A stretch of DNA of 64,000 nt. Origin: an uncultured Sphingomonadaceae bacterium (GTDB lineage Bacteria > Pseudomonadota > Alphaproteobacteria > Sphingomonadales > Sphingomonadaceae). Shown here one piece after another: positions 25,085 to 34,258 of this stretch. How positions within the stretch are numbered: position 1 is the first letter of the stretch; each line of letters opens with the position of its first letter. The notes beneath the pieces are model-generated. The model made no database searches, was not told the origin of the DNA, and worked only from the letters and a program-made list of their open reading frames with translations. The stretch covers positions 124,001 through 188,000 of the forward strand of contig CANMFX010000001.1 of NCBI GenBank assembly GCA_947497315.1. The letters are read 5' to 3'. A program made the translations under genes and the position numbers.

Positions 25085-27229
25085 ATGACATCTAACAGCT
25101 CGTTGCCGGCCATCCGGCCAGCTCAGAATATCCGGACAATGTTCCACATCTTGTTGGCAACGATCTTCCTCGCTGCCTTTTTGAGTATCGCCCCGGCGCA
25201 GGCTCAGGTCGATCTCAACAAGCGCGAACTTAACGTACCCGCCACCCTGGTCGCGGAATCGCGGCAGGTGCAAGCAGGACAAAGCGTAACCCTGGCCTTT
25301 GTCATGAACCCCAAGCCAACCTGGCACGGCTATTGGGAAAACCCGGGCGATGCCGGTATTGGCATGAGCTTTGACTGGAACCTGCCCGACGGTGTGACAG
25401 CCGGGAAAGCGCAATATCCGGTTCCGGATACGTTGCTGATTTCCGGTATCATGAACTATATTTACAAGGGCGACTATGCCGTCCTCGTCAATCTCGTGGT
25501 GTCCGAACGAGTGAAGCCGGGACCGCTGGCAATCTCGGTCAAGTCAGAATGGCTGGCCTGTACCGATGAAATCTGCGTGCCCGAGCAGGACGAGCTTTCA
25601 ATCAATCTGCAAGTCGTCGGACCGGATGCCGCTGTATCGCTCGACAATGCGTTTAATGGCTATCGTGAAGCCCTGCCACGCCAGCTTGGCAGCGCCGCGA
25701 CTTTCATGGTCAAGGATGACCTGTTCCGCCTGTCGGTTCCCTTTCCAGCCGATATCGACGTTGAAACACCCTATTTCTTTATCAAGGAAGACGGGGTTGT
25801 CGATTATGCGGCACCGCAAAAGGTCAATCGCGATGGTGATAGCCTGATCATCGAAACTGGCGCCCGCGGTGATGGCCTGCAAAATATCTCCGGCGTTCTC
25901 AAAATCGGCCCTGGCACCGGGTTTTCCTTGAAAGCCGCCAGCGGCGATGTCGAAATGTCCGGCGCACCTCTGGTCAGTAGCGGAGATAGCGGAAATTTTC
26001 TCGGTGGTGGCGACCAGTCTAACGCGTCTTTGCTGTTGATAGCTTTGGGCGGGGCTATTGTTGGCGGATTGCTGCTCAACCTGATGCCCTGTGTTTTCCC
26101 GATCCTTAGCCTGAAAGCAATCAGCCTTGCCAAAGCGGGCGGAGATGAAGGCGTTGTTCGCCGCGACGCACTGGCTTACACGGCCGGGGTCGTCGTTGTC
26201 GCGACGGCATTGGGCGCCTTGTTACTGGCCTTGCGTGCCAGCGGTGCTGCTGTTGGGTGGGCCTTTCAGCTGCAGGACCCCCGGATTATCTTCGTGCTGC
26301 TGGCTCTTGTAACCGCGATCGGGTTTAACCTCGCCGGACTGTTTGAACTGCCCAATGTCAATTTCGGCAACAAGCTGGCCGCCAAAGACGGCCCGGCCGG
26401 CTCTTTCTGGACCGGCGCGCTCGCTGCCTTCGTCGCGACCCCGTGCACCGGTCCATTCATGGCGGCGGCCCTGGGTGCTACTATCGTTCTCCCCCCTATT
26501 GCAGCTCTGGTCATTTTTGCCGGACTGGGGATAGGACTGGCCTTGCCTTTCCTGCTTATCGCTTTCGTCCCGGCTATCCGCAACCGTTTGCCCAAACCGG
26601 GCGCCTGGCTGGACAGCTTCCGCAAGGCGATGGCCATTCCAATGTTCCTCACCTCCATTGGTTTGATCTGGTTGCTCGGACGGCAGATTGGCGAGGACGG
26701 GCTAGCGCTATCGCTGATCTTCCTGTTGTTCGTCGCTTTGATCCTCTGGTGGTTTGGCGGCGGTCAGATGAAAGGGTTATCACGCGGCATGGCGACCACA
26801 GGCGCGCTAACCGCTGCGATTATCGGCGGCATAATGTTCTTGCCCAATGAAGAAGCTATGGACAGCCAGCGGTTGGCAACAGCCTCCTCCGCCACTTTGC
26901 CCAGCGAACCGTTTAGTGAAGCGCGATTGGCAGAATTGCGTGCTAATGATCAACCGATTTTCGCTTATTTCACGGCCGATTGGTGCATAACCTGCAAAGC
27001 CAATGAAGCCGCAGCTGTCCAGCGTCAGGAAACCGCCGACGCTTTTGCCGCGGCCAATGTTGCGGTGTTGATGGGTGACTGGACCCGCCCTGATCCGGTA
27101 ATCAGCAAATTTCTGGAAAAACACGGACGTGCGGGTGTTCCGCTATATCTCTATTATGCACCGGGCGAGGAGCCTGTTATATTGCCGCAGATTTTGACCG
27201 TCGGGACACTCACCGATTTGGTCACATAA
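25085..27229 (+). CDS. ScsB/DsbD-family membrane reductant transporter
   Basis: A 714-residue protein that carries electrons from cytosolic thioredoxin to periplasmic thiol proteins. It has three parts: an N-terminal periplasmic domain with LACTDEICVPE, a DsbD-like polytopic domain with the redox Cys in NLMPCVFPILS and ATPCTGPFMA, and a C-terminal thioredoxin fold with ADWCITCKANE. The large N-terminal domain (about 270 residues) suggests ScsB rather than classical DsbD. The ATG at 25085 is taken; the ATG at 25139 (MFHILLATIFLAAF) would give a shorter, cleaner signal peptide. The next gene is a peroxiredoxin-like protein, a known kind of ScsB partner. Confidence 0.88.
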   Translation: MTSNSSLPAIRPAQNIRTMFHILLATIFLAAFLSIAPAQAQVDLNKRELNVPATLVAESRQVQAGQSVTLAFVMNPKPTWHGYWENPGDAGIGMSFDWNLPDGVTAGKAQYPVPDTLLISGIMNYIYKGDYAVLVNLVVSERVKPGPLAISVKSEWLACTDEICVPEQDELSINLQVVGPDAAVSLDNAFNGYREALPRQLGSAATFMVKDDLFRLSVPFPADIDVETPYFFIKEDGVVDYAAPQKVNRDGDSLIIETGARGDGLQNISGVLKIGPGTGFSLKAASGDVEMSGAPLVSSGDSGNFLGGGDQSNASLLLIALGGAIVGGLLLNLMPCVFPILSLKAISLAKAGGDEGVVRRDALAYTAGVVVVATALGALLLALRASGAAVGWAFQLQDPRIIFVLLALVTAIGFNLAGLFELPNVNFGNKLAAKDGPAGSFWTGALAAFVATPCTGPFMAAALGATIVLPPIAALVIFAGLGIGLALPFLLIAFVPAIRNRLPKPGAWLDSFRKAMAIPMFLTSIGLIWLLGRQIGEDGLALSLIFLLFVALILWWFGGGQMKGLSRGMATTGALTAAIIGGIMFLPNEEAMDSQRLATASSATLPSEPFSEARLAELRANDQPIFAYFTADWCITCKANEAAAVQRQETADAFAAANVAVLMGDWTRPDPVISKFLEKHGRAGVPLYLYYAPGEEPVILPQILTVGTLTDLVT

Positions 27230-27271
27230 TTGGAAACCCCAGATCTGGATCATATGATAAGGAGAGCCCCC

Positions 27272-27889
27272 ATGTTTTATAAGACCGCCCTCACATCCCT
27301 TGCCGCTGTTGCCGCGATCAGCGTCGCCATGCCGCTATCAGCTGCGCAGAAAAACGGAGCCGTCGCTCAAGACTTCAAACTGACCGACATGTATGGCAAA
27401 ACTGTCCAGCTTTCCGATTTCCGCGGCAAGACCGTAGTGATGGAATGGCATAATCCGGGATGCCCATTTGTCGTCAAACATTATGATAGCGGGAATATGC
27501 AGGCGACCCAGGCCGCGGCACGCAAACAAGGAGCCGTCTGGCTGACCATAAACAGTGGCGCGCAAGGAAAACAGGGTTACATGAAAGGCCCAGAGGCGCG
27601 GAAACTGGCCAAAGAGCAAGGCATGAATTCAGACCATTATCTGCTCGATGTCAAAGGCGTGGTCGGCAAGGCCTATGCCGCCAAGACAACACCGCATATG
27701 TATATAATCGATGGCTCCGGGAAGCTGGTTTATCAGGGTGGTATCGATGACAAACCGACAGCAAACAAGGCCGATATCAAGGGCGCTCGCAATCATGTCA
27801 CCGCGGCTCTGACGGAATTGAATGCTGGCAAGAGCGTTAGCGTCGCGCAATCACGGCCCTATGGCTGTTCTGTCAAATATGCGAGCTAA
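27272..27889 (+). CDS. Exported peroxiredoxin-like (PprX/PRL-type) thioredoxin-fold protein
   Basis: A 205-residue protein with a signal peptide (to about AQK, residue 27) and a thioredoxin/AhpC-TSA fold: DFKLTDMYGKTVQLSDFRGK, then NPGCPFVVKHYDSGNMQ with the likely peroxidatic Cys, a cis-Pro region TTPHMYIIDG, and a C-terminal Cys in RPYGCSVKYAS that may resolve the disulfide. Start 27272 follows a strong AAGGAGAG. Only 42 bases separate it from the ScsB-like gene. In Caulobacter, ScsB reduces a cell-envelope peroxiredoxin called PprX; the same pairing is inferred here. Confidence 0.8.
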   Translation: MFYKTALTSLAAVAAISVAMPLSAAQKNGAVAQDFKLTDMYGKTVQLSDFRGKTVVMEWHNPGCPFVVKHYDSGNMQATQAAARKQGAVWLTINSGAQGKQGYMKGPEARKLAKEQGMNSDHYLLDVKGVVGKAYAAKTTPHMYIIDGSGKLVYQGGIDDKPTANKADIKGARNHVTAALTELNAGKSVSVAQSRPYGCSVKYAS

Positions 27890-27905
27890 GGTGGGCTTTT
27901 GAAAT

Positions 27906-27958
27906 AGAAAGAAAAGTAGGGCCGTCGCGCGATACACAACCAGCGCGCCAGCCCTACT
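27906..27958 (-). terminator. Rho-independent terminator, minus strand
   Basis: AGTAGGGC (27915-27922) pairs with GCCCTACT (27951-27958), enclosing a second stem GCGCG/CGCGC (27927-27931 with 27944-27948). Read on the minus strand the stem runs into CTTTTCTTTC. The plus strand lacks a T-run after it, so it serves transcripts coming from 28.1-28.5 kb. Confidence 0.75.
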
Positions 27959-28140
27959 CCCCCAAAAGTCCGGCGGCTTGCAAACCCCCTGAAAGCCCCC
28001 GTAAACACGGATTGCCGGACCTAAACTGTAAGCAACAATGCCTGTTACTGATCAAAGGATCGGAGGACGGGTTTAATACACAACACAAACCTGCCCCCCG
28101 CCTTTGTTCCGACGGCAAGCGACCCTAAGCCGCCGCCGGT
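27906..28140 (-). ncRNA. Candidate structured RNA (3' UTR or independent)
   Basis: About 235 bases without a gene that fold strongly as minus-strand RNA. Nine-base arms CGGCGGCTT (28135-28127) and AAGCCGCCG (27979-27971) can close a domain of about 165 bases. Inside, GTCCGGC (28020-28014) pairs with GCCGGAC (27974-27968) as an alternative, and CCGT/ACGG form a small hairpin. The RNA ends in the terminator at 27958-27906. It begins right after the stop of the minus-strand gene at 28145, so it may be its long 3' UTR or a processed small RNA. The two closing stems share bases and are mutually exclusive. No known RNA family was recognised. Confidence 0.45.
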
Positions 28141-28144
28141 CAAA

Positions 28145-28531
28145 CTAGTGACCCGTCAGGTCAAACTTCTTGGTGCCGTTGGCGCCAACAAGTTCAATGC
28201 CCTTTGTACCTGACAGGCCAGAGAGCGGCATTGATTTCTCATAACGTTCGACCCCCATCGAAACATCATGGTCATTTGCCGCGTGCGCTTCCCACGCTAA
28301 CTCAATCTTCCGATATTCAGGCTCAGGATCGCCCAGTACCGGTAGTAATCTTACATTCGCACCGGACTTTGGCGCTGGCCCCGACACAATCAGGTACAGC
28401 CCCTGACCCAAAGTTGGGCCAGCCCGCAGTTCGGCAGAGTCGAAATCAGCAGCGTTCACACGGCCGGATTTCCCGGGCGCGGCCATCATGCCGGCTTTCA
28501 TCTGTTCGTTATTGTTCACAACAAGCTCCAT
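28145..28531 (-). CDS. Hypothetical protein, 128 residues
   Basis: I do not recognise this protein. It has no signal peptide or membrane helix. Start 28531 (MELVVNNNEQMKAGMM) follows AGAGAGG at good spacing; an in-frame start at 28567 lacks this. Mixed strands and loops (GQGLYLIVSGPAPKSGANVRLLPVLG, then YRKIELAWEAHAA) suggest a compact beta-rich fold. It stands alone between the peroxiredoxin-like gene and the exported methyltransferase, and a long structured 3' region follows it. Confidence 0.6.
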   Translation of the reverse strand: MELVVNNNEQMKAGMMAAPGKSGRVNAADFDSAELRAGPTLGQGLYLIVSGPAPKSGANVRLLPVLGDPEPEYRKIELAWEAHAANDHDVSMGVERYEKSMPLSGLSGTKGIELVGANGTKKFDLTGH

Positions 28532-28844
28532 AAGAACCTCTCTGTCCAAAACCGAGATGCTGACCACGGCTCATCCATGTGGCCGGTGTTTCACTATTCG
28601 TGTCAGCTCGTAACTACGCAACTTATGTAGGACTCTTTAGCCCAACCTGGCCTGAACCACCTTGTAAACTATTGTAACTATCCGTAAATCATTGAAATTA
28701 TATTACAATTATGTGGAATTTTTGCGGCAAAAACAATTGCACACTCCAAAATATGCTGCAGTGCACAAAAATCAGGGCGAATCGATTCGCCCTGACTGTC
28801 TTTTGTCGATGTGATTCGCCGTCGCCGGCTAATGATGGTTATGT
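28532..28844. other. Gene-free stretch of 313 bases
   Basis: The left part (28532-28640) should hold the promoter of the minus-strand gene at 28531. The middle (28640-28765) is AT-rich with several short direct echoes (TTGTAAACTATTGTAACTATCCGTAAAT) and shows no gene. The right end carries the terminator at 28767-28795. I see no tRNA or coding region. Confidence 0.5.
28767..28795 (-). terminator. Terminator of the exported methyltransferase gene
   Basis: Bases 28772-28795 are a perfect 24-bp palindrome (arm TCAGGGCGAATC), followed on the minus strand by TTTTTGTG. It lies 50 bases after the stop at 28845. Confidence 0.85.
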
Positions 28845-29645
28845 TCAAGCGGGCTTGCGAAACTTCATCACAAAGCGGTTGGTTTTTCCGCGTACCGATG
28901 GATCGAAGACGTTTTTCTCCAGATCATCATCCGGATTGGCGAACATGTTGCTTTCCGCCTCCAGCACAAAACCTGCTTTTTCAAAGTCGGCTTTGGCAGT
29001 CGCCGGGTCAATCCGGTGAGTCTTCTCTACCACTGCTCTTGTGTCTCCGGCATTGCCGACATGATCAACAACCGCAACGATACCGCCGGGCTTCATACCG
29101 GCATAAAGCTTCGTCAAAAACGCCGCCGGATCCATCCGCGGGACTTTGAACTTTTCGCTTTCCCAATAAAGGTCGTGATAGATGAGATGCATCATCGCAA
29201 AGTCAAAGCTGTTCGCTTCCGGCGAATAATCACCCAATTGTGATGGCACCAGAGAGACACCGGGTTGCCGGGTGGAAACTTCTGCCCATTTCGCTTTGGC
29301 GGCATCGCTCGACACAAATTGCGGTGGATTGACGGCGACGACCGAGCCTTGCGGACCTACGGCTGCACCCATAATTTCACTATAATAGCCGCCACCAGCA
29401 AATATATCGAGCACGGCATCGCCGGTCTTCAGTCCCATAAAAGCAAGTATTGCAGCTGGCTCACGACTGGCATCTAGTTTCACATCAGCTTCGGAACGGC
29501 CGGGAGACGCAACAGCAGCAGTATAATCAGGTCCGGTCTGTGCTGCGCCTTTCTGCGCAACGGCAGCTGTTTGATTGCCATCATAGGCGGCAGCGCCCAG
29601 TGCCAGTGCCGAGCACGCCAAGGCGGTAAAAACTTTCGATTGCAT
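28845..29645 (-). CDS. Exported class I SAM-dependent methyltransferase-like protein (COG4798 type)
   Basis: A 266-residue protein with a signal peptide (MQSKVFTALACSALALGAAAYDG) and a class I methyltransferase fold: motif I VLDIFAGGGYYSEIMG, then GSVVAVNPPQF, FDFAMMHLIYHDLY and GGIVAVVDHVG. GGGGAGAG precedes two adjacent ATGs (29648, 29645); the second has better spacing. The signal is odd, since SAM is cytosolic; the predicted methyltransferases of COG4798 share this trait. Function unknown. Ends in a strong terminator. Confidence 0.75.
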   Translation of the reverse strand: MQSKVFTALACSALALGAAAYDGNQTAAVAQKGAAQTGPDYTAAVASPGRSEADVKLDASREPAAILAFMGLKTGDAVLDIFAGGGYYSEIMGAAVGPQGSVVAVNPPQFVSSDAAKAKWAEVSTRQPGVSLVPSQLGDYSPEANSFDFAMMHLIYHDLYWESEKFKVPRMDPAAFLTKLYAGMKPGGIVAVVDHVGNAGDTRAVVEKTHRIDPATAKADFEKAGFVLEAESNMFANPDDDLEKNVFDPSVRGKTNRFVMKFRKPA

Positions 29646-29760
29646 CATCTCTCTCCCCATTTCGTTATCGCCGCAGCATGAACCTGGCTCTCTTCGAGTT
29701 CAACCGGGGCCTCTGTCGTTTGTCTATCGGAGCATGTGGTTGGTCGAGAAAAACCGCCGT

Positions 29761-31938
29761 TCAGAATTTTCGCTGCGTCTTGCCGTAGCGCATCTTGCGT
29801 GTACCTGGTTTGCCTTCTGTCGCGCGGCCTTTGGGTTTTGCCAGTTGCAAGTCCGCCGGCAGCCCCAATTCGTCTGCCTCCAGCTTACGGATCTCATCGC
29901 GCAATCGCCCGGCTTCTTCAAATTCCAGATCAGCCGCCGCGTCGCGCATCCGTTTCTCAAGACTTTCAATATGGCTACGCAGATTATGCCCCACCAGATG
30001 TTCGGTATCGTCATCAATCGGCACCGTAACCTGATCCTTGCTCGCGACATGAGCGACAATATCACCGATATTTTTCTTGATCGTCGTAGGCGTGATCCCA
30101 TGCAGCTTGTTGTAGGCCTCCTGTTTTTCCCGCCGCCGTCCAGTTTCATTTAGCGCCCGCTCCATAGAGCCTGTGACCCGGTCTGCATACAAGATCACCC
30201 GGCCCTCCACGTTGCGCGCCGCGCGGCCGATGGTCTGGATCAGCGATGTTTCGGAGCGCAGGAAGCCTTCCTTGTCCGCATCCAGTATCGCCACCAGTCC
30301 GCATTCGGGAATGTCCAGACCTTCGCGGAGCAGGTTGATCCCGACCAGAACATCATAAACGCCAAGCCGCAGATCCCGGATCAGCTCGATCCGTTCCAGA
30401 GTTTCGACATCGCTGTGCATATAACGAACTTTCAGGCCCGCCTCATGCATGAATTCGGTCAGATCCTCGGCCATCCGTTTCGTCAATGTTGTGACCAGGG
30501 TGCGATAGCCTTGCTGTGCAACCTTTTTGCATTCGTTGATCAGATCATCAACCTGATCCTCAACTGGCTTGATCTCGACCGGCGGATCGATCAATCCGGT
30601 GGGACGGATCACCTGCTCGGCAAAAACACCACCGGTTTGTTCCATCTCCCACGGACCGGGTGTTGCCGATACGCTGACTGTCTGCGGCCGCATTGCGTCC
30701 CACTCGTTGAAACGCAATGGACGGTTGTCGATACAACTCGGCAGCCGAAAACCATATTCGGCCAGGGTAATCTTGCGCCGGTGATCACCCTTTGACATCG
30801 CGCCAATCTGAGGCACCGTCTGGTGACTTTCGTCCACAAACAGCAAAGCATTGTCCGGTAGATATTCAAACAATGTCGGCGGTGGTTCGCCGGGCAAACG
30901 GCCGGTGAGGAAGCGGGAGTAATTCTCGATACCTGCACAACTACCGGTTGCCGCGATCATCTCCAGATCGAAATTTGTGCGCTGTTCGAGCCGCTGATGC
31001 TCCAGTAATTTGCCCTCAGCCTCCAGCTCTTTGAGACGCACGCCAAGCTCCAGCTTGATCGCATCCATCGCCTGTTTCATCGTCGGCCCAGGCGTCACAT
31101 AGTGGGAGTTGGCGAAAATCCGGACCTGGTTGAGACTCGCGCCCTTCTTGCCCGTCAGCGGATCAAATTCGACAATCTCCTCAATCTCGTCGCCAAAGAA
31201 GGAAATCCGCCACGCCATATCTTCATAATGCGAAGGAAAAATTTCCAGATTGTCACCGCGCACCCGAAAATTGCCGCGCGCGAAAGCCTGATCATTGCGT
31301 TTATATTGCAGCGACACGAGCTTGCGGATGATATCGCGCTGATCCACCGCCTGCTCTTTTTTTAGATCAAAGATCATCGCCGAATAGGTTTCGACTGAAC
31401 CGATACCATAAAGGCAGGAAACGGACGCGACGATGATCACATCATCCCGCTCCAGCAGCGACCGGGTTGCGCTATGACGCATCCGGTCAATCGCCTCGTT
31501 TACCGAGCTTTCCTTCTCAATATAGGTATCTGACCGGGCGACATAGGCCTCCGGCTGATAATAGTCATAATAGCTGACGAAATATTCGACGGCATTATTG
31601 GGGAAGAAGTTCTTGAACTCACCGTAAAGCTGCGCCGCCAGAATCTTGTTTGGTGCCAATATCAGCGCCGGACGCTGGGTTTCCTCGATGATCTTGGCCA
31701 TCGTAAAAGTCTTGCCGGACCCCGTCACGCCCAGCAGCACCTGGTCCAGTTCGTCGCCTTTTATGCCCTCAACCAGCTCCTTGATCGCCTCGGGCTGATC
31801 CCCCGACGGTGCAAAGTCGCTAACCAGTTCAAAGGCTTTGCCGCCTTCTGACTTATCGGGTCGAACAGGCTTATGAGGGACGAAATTCTCATCGGTTTGC
31901 GGTTCAGCCAAACCTTCTCTGATAACCAGTTTTGCCAT
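29761..31938 (-). CDS. uvrB: Excinuclease ABC subunit B
   Basis: DNA-damage recognition helicase of nucleotide excision repair, partner of UvrA and UvrC. The 725-residue protein shows Walker A GVTGSGKT (70-77), the beta-hairpin region [11 protein letters not shown], helicase motif DESH ([10 protein letters not shown]), QTIGRAARN (motif VI), and a C-terminal UVR domain ([25 protein letters not shown]). The start 31938 (MAKLVIREG) matches the family; an upstream start only adds unrelated residues. It is longer than E. coli UvrB (673) by a basic C-terminal tail. Confidence 0.96.
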   Translation of the reverse strand: MAKLVIREGLAEPQTDENFVPHKPVRPDKSEGGKAFELVSDFAPSGDQPEAIKELVEGIKGDELDQVLLGVTGSGKTFTMAKIIEETQRPALILAPNKILAAQLYGEFKNFFPNNAVEYFVSYYDYYQPEAYVARSDTYIEKESSVNEAIDRMRHSATRSLLERDDVIIVASVSCLYGIGSVETYSAMIFDLKKEQAVDQRDIIRKLVSLQYKRNDQAFARGNFRVRGDNLEIFPSHYEDMAWRISFFGDEIEEIVEFDPLTGKKGASLNQVRIFANSHYVTPGPTMKQAMDAIKLELGVRLKELEAEGKLLEHQRLEQRTNFDLEMIAATGSCAGIENYSRFLTGRLPGEPPPTLFEYLPDNALLFVDESHQTVPQIGAMSKGDHRRKITLAEYGFRLPSCIDNRPLRFNEWDAMRPQTVSVSATPGPWEMEQTGGVFAEQVIRPTGLIDPPVEIKPVEDQVDDLINECKKVAQQGYRTLVTTLTKRMAEDLTEFMHEAGLKVRYMHSDVETLERIELIRDLRLGVYDVLVGINLLREGLDIPECGLVAILDADKEGFLRSETSLIQTIGRAARNVEGRVILYADRVTGSMERALNETGRRREKQEAYNKLHGITPTTIKKNIGDIVAHVASKDQVTVPIDDDTEHLVGHNLRSHIESLEKRMRDAAADLEFEEAGRLRDEIRKLEADELGLPADLQLAKPKGRATEGKPGTRKMRYGKTQRKF

Positions 31939-32078
31939 GCAAGTGATATGGAACAAAACGGGTCCATTGTCATCCCCCAATATCGCCGGAACGAAGACGT
32001 TACACTTCGTAAATTTACAATATCGGCCAATCGAGTTATGGGAATCGAGGGTTCAGTAAATAAATGAGGGAAATCCAA

Positions 32079-32615
32079 GTGAAGAAGATGATATTATCGG
32101 TTGCCGCCGTGGCATTGCTGGCGGGCTGCTCAAGTAATGAAGCGGATGCCGATGGCGATGGCAACATCAGCGCTGATGAAGTTGCCAAGGTGATGAACGA
32201 AGTTACGCTAGAGCCCGGTGAATGGGAAAATACGGTGGAGATTGTCGACGTCAAAATTGAAGGCCTGCCCGAAGGCGCACCTGCCAATATGATGGATTCG
32301 CTGAAGACGACCACCGTCAGCAAAACCTGTATTACCGAAGAACAGGCCAAAAACCCTGGCGCAGAATTTTTTGCGGCACAGGAGCAGACCGATTGCAAAA
32401 TCAAGAAATTTGATATGAGCGGCGGCGCGATTAATTCCGAAATGTCCTGTTCCAACGTCGGCGCTCCCGGCGAGATGAATATGGTCATGACCGGCCAATA
32501 TGGCCCAAGCAGCTATGACATGACCATGAAAATGGACGGCGGCGCTGGCGGCATGAAGATGAACATTACCGCCAAAAATAACGGCAAACGGATCGGCGCA
32601 TGCCCGGCGGGGTAA
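32079..32615 (+). CDS. DUF3617-family lipoprotein with EF-hand-like segment
   Basis: A 178-residue lipoprotein. I start at GTG 32079 (MKKMILSVAAVALLAGC; lipobox LAGC, Cys17) because GAGGGA is correctly spaced for it; an in-frame ATG lies 15 bases upstream. Right after the lipid Cys comes DADGDGNISADEV, which fits a single calcium-binding EF-hand loop. The rest is a DUF3617 domain (LEPGEWENTVEI, paired Cys in KTCITEEQAK, DCKIKKF, EMSCSN, a Met-rich strand, final GACPAG). Function unknown. The serine hydrolase gene follows after 4 bases. Confidence 0.75.
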   Translation: MKKMILSVAAVALLAGCSSNEADADGDGNISADEVAKVMNEVTLEPGEWENTVEIVDVKIEGLPEGAPANMMDSLKTTTVSKTCITEEQAKNPGAEFFAAQEQTDCKIKKFDMSGGAINSEMSCSNVGAPGEMNMVMTGQYGPSSYDMTMKMDGGAGGMKMNITAKNNGKRIGACPAG

Positions 32616-32619
32616 TCTG

Positions 32620-33807
32620 TTGATCTCGAAAATTGCAAGATACGGAGCAGAGGCCATAGGCTTTTGCTCCGTTTTCTTTTGCATATTCTGTTTGTCGCCA
32701 TTGAACGCGTCAGCACAAACCACCGCGCCGCCCGCAGCGATCAAGATAAAATTTGATGCAGAACAGGCCGCAACCGCAGCCATTCAGGGCCAGTCCAACC
32801 GCATCACCCGCCGAGCCCTGATGCCCGATGATCCTGTACGCATCGCATCCATTTCCAAAACGTTCGTTGCCCTAGCGGTCATGCGGTTGGCCGAGCAAAA
32901 TACGCTGCAGCTGGACGCCGATATCTCCACCTATCTTGGCTGGAACCTGCGCCACCCGGACTATCCGAATATCCCTATTACCTTGCGCATGCTGCTTTCC
33001 CATCAGGCTGGTCTGCGCGATGAAATAAACTATGCCCTGCCCATGGACGCCCGCCTGGAAACCGAGTTGAAAAATGAAAAAGCCTGGGATTCCGATCACC
33101 GTCCCGGCGAATATTTCACATACGCCAATCTCAATTTTCCCGTCATCGCTGCAGTGATGGAAGCGGCCACCAGTATCCGCTTTGACAAAATCATGAAGCA
33201 GCAAGTCTTTGATCCTCTGAGGCTCGACGCCTGTTTCAACTGGACTTTGTGCAGCGATCAAAAAATTGCTGCCGCCGTCACCCTTTACCGAACCAATGGC
33301 GACGTCGCCCGGGACGATTTGCGCGGAATCAGGGAAGCTTGCCCGGTCGTGCCCGCCAGAGACGGCGACTGTAACATGACTCGCTATCGACGTGGCCAGA
33401 CAGGATCAATATTCAGCCCGCAAGGCGGCTTGCGGATTTCCGCTGTTGATCTTGCAAAAGTCGGACAAATGTTCCTGCGCAATGACGGCACCTTTTTGAG
33501 CAGAAAAAGCATAACCACAATGACCAGTCCTGTTTGGCAATATGATGGCACCAATGGCGAGAGCGAAGATGGCTATTTCTGCGCTTATGGTCTGGCGGTG
33601 CATATACTCGCAGCGCCGGGACGTCCTGCATCCTGCAAAGACGATCCTTTTGGCGATGGCCAAATGCGCTTTGGGCATAGCGGCGAAGCCTATGCCCTGA
33701 AGTCCGGCCTCTGGATCAATCCGGCGCGCGGGCGCGGTACCGCTTTCTATAGAACGCAGGTGGCTGAAAATGATCCGTCAGGTCATTGCATCTATTTCTG
33801 TGAGTGA
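32620..33807 (+). CDS. Exported class C beta-lactamase-fold serine hydrolase
   Basis: A 395-residue protein beginning at TTG 32620 behind GCGGGG, with a signal peptide ending near ASAQ (residue 33). The beta-lactamase/DD-peptidase fold shows S77-IS-K80 (nucleophile), Y168-A-N170 and H353-S-G355 in place of KTG. HSG is usual in esterases and D-aminopeptidases of this superfamily, so a drug-resistance role is not implied. It lies 4 bases behind the DUF3617 gene and is co-transcribed with it. Confidence 0.78.
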   Translation: MISKIARYGAEAIGFCSVFFCIFCLSPLNASAQTTAPPAAIKIKFDAEQAATAAIQGQSNRITRRALMPDDPVRIASISKTFVALAVMRLAEQNTLQLDADISTYLGWNLRHPDYPNIPITLRMLLSHQAGLRDEINYALPMDARLETELKNEKAWDSDHRPGEYFTYANLNFPVIAAVMEAATSIRFDKIMKQQVFDPLRLDACFNWTLCSDQKIAAAVTLYRTNGDVARDDLRGIREACPVVPARDGDCNMTRYRRGQTGSIFSPQGGLRISAVDLAKVGQMFLRNDGTFLSRKSITTMTSPVWQYDGTNGESEDGYFCAYGLAVHILAAPGRPASCKDDPFGDGQMRFGHSGEAYALKSGLWINPARGRGTAFYRTQVAENDPSGHCIYFCE

Positions 33808-33870
33808 TAGGTTTCACTCCGAAACCGAATCAATAAACCCTCAATCGGTTCTCAATCAGGAGAAATACAG

Positions 33871-34254
33871 ATGATCGCCTACACCATGCTCGGCACGAAT
33901 GATAAAGACAAAGCCGTTGAATTTTATGACAAGCTTTTCGAAGGTACAGATATCAAGAAGCTGTTCCAGACACCTTTGGGCGGGCAATTTTATGGCAAAA
34001 AGCCCGGGCAACCGATGATCTGCATCACCAATCCCTATGACGGCAATGAAGCTTGTTTCGGTAATGGCACCATGGTCGCCCTGTCCTTTGATGACACCGA
34101 TCAGATTGATGCCCTGCATGCCAAGGCTCTGGAACTGGGAGCAGTCGATGAAGGGGAACCAGGCTGGCGCGCGCCAGACGTGTTTTATGGTGCCTATTTC
34201 CGCGATCTCGACGGTAACAAACTATGTGCCTGCAAAATGAATATGGGAGGCTGA
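33871..34254 (+). CDS. VOC-superfamily (glyoxalase-like) protein 1
   Basis: A 127-residue single-copy VOC fold: MIAYTMLGTNDKDKAVEFYDKLF opens the first beta-alpha-beta unit and YFRDLDGNKLCACKM closes the last. Relatives bind a metal for glyoxalase, dioxygenase or resistance chemistry, but the substrate is not evident. A strong CAGGAGAA precedes it. The next gene is a paralogue 4 bases on; the two may form a heterodimer. Confidence 0.82.
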   Translation: MIAYTMLGTNDKDKAVEFYDKLFEGTDIKKLFQTPLGGQFYGKKPGQPMICITNPYDGNEACFGNGTMVALSFDDTDQIDALHAKALELGAVDEGEPGWRAPDVFYGAYFRDLDGNKLCACKMNMGG

Positions 34255-34258
34255 GACC

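Noticed and set aside
27915-27958. Hairpin read as a plus-strand terminator of the peroxiredoxin-like gene
   Set aside because: On the plus strand it is followed by CCCCCCAAAAG, not T; only the minus strand has the T-run.
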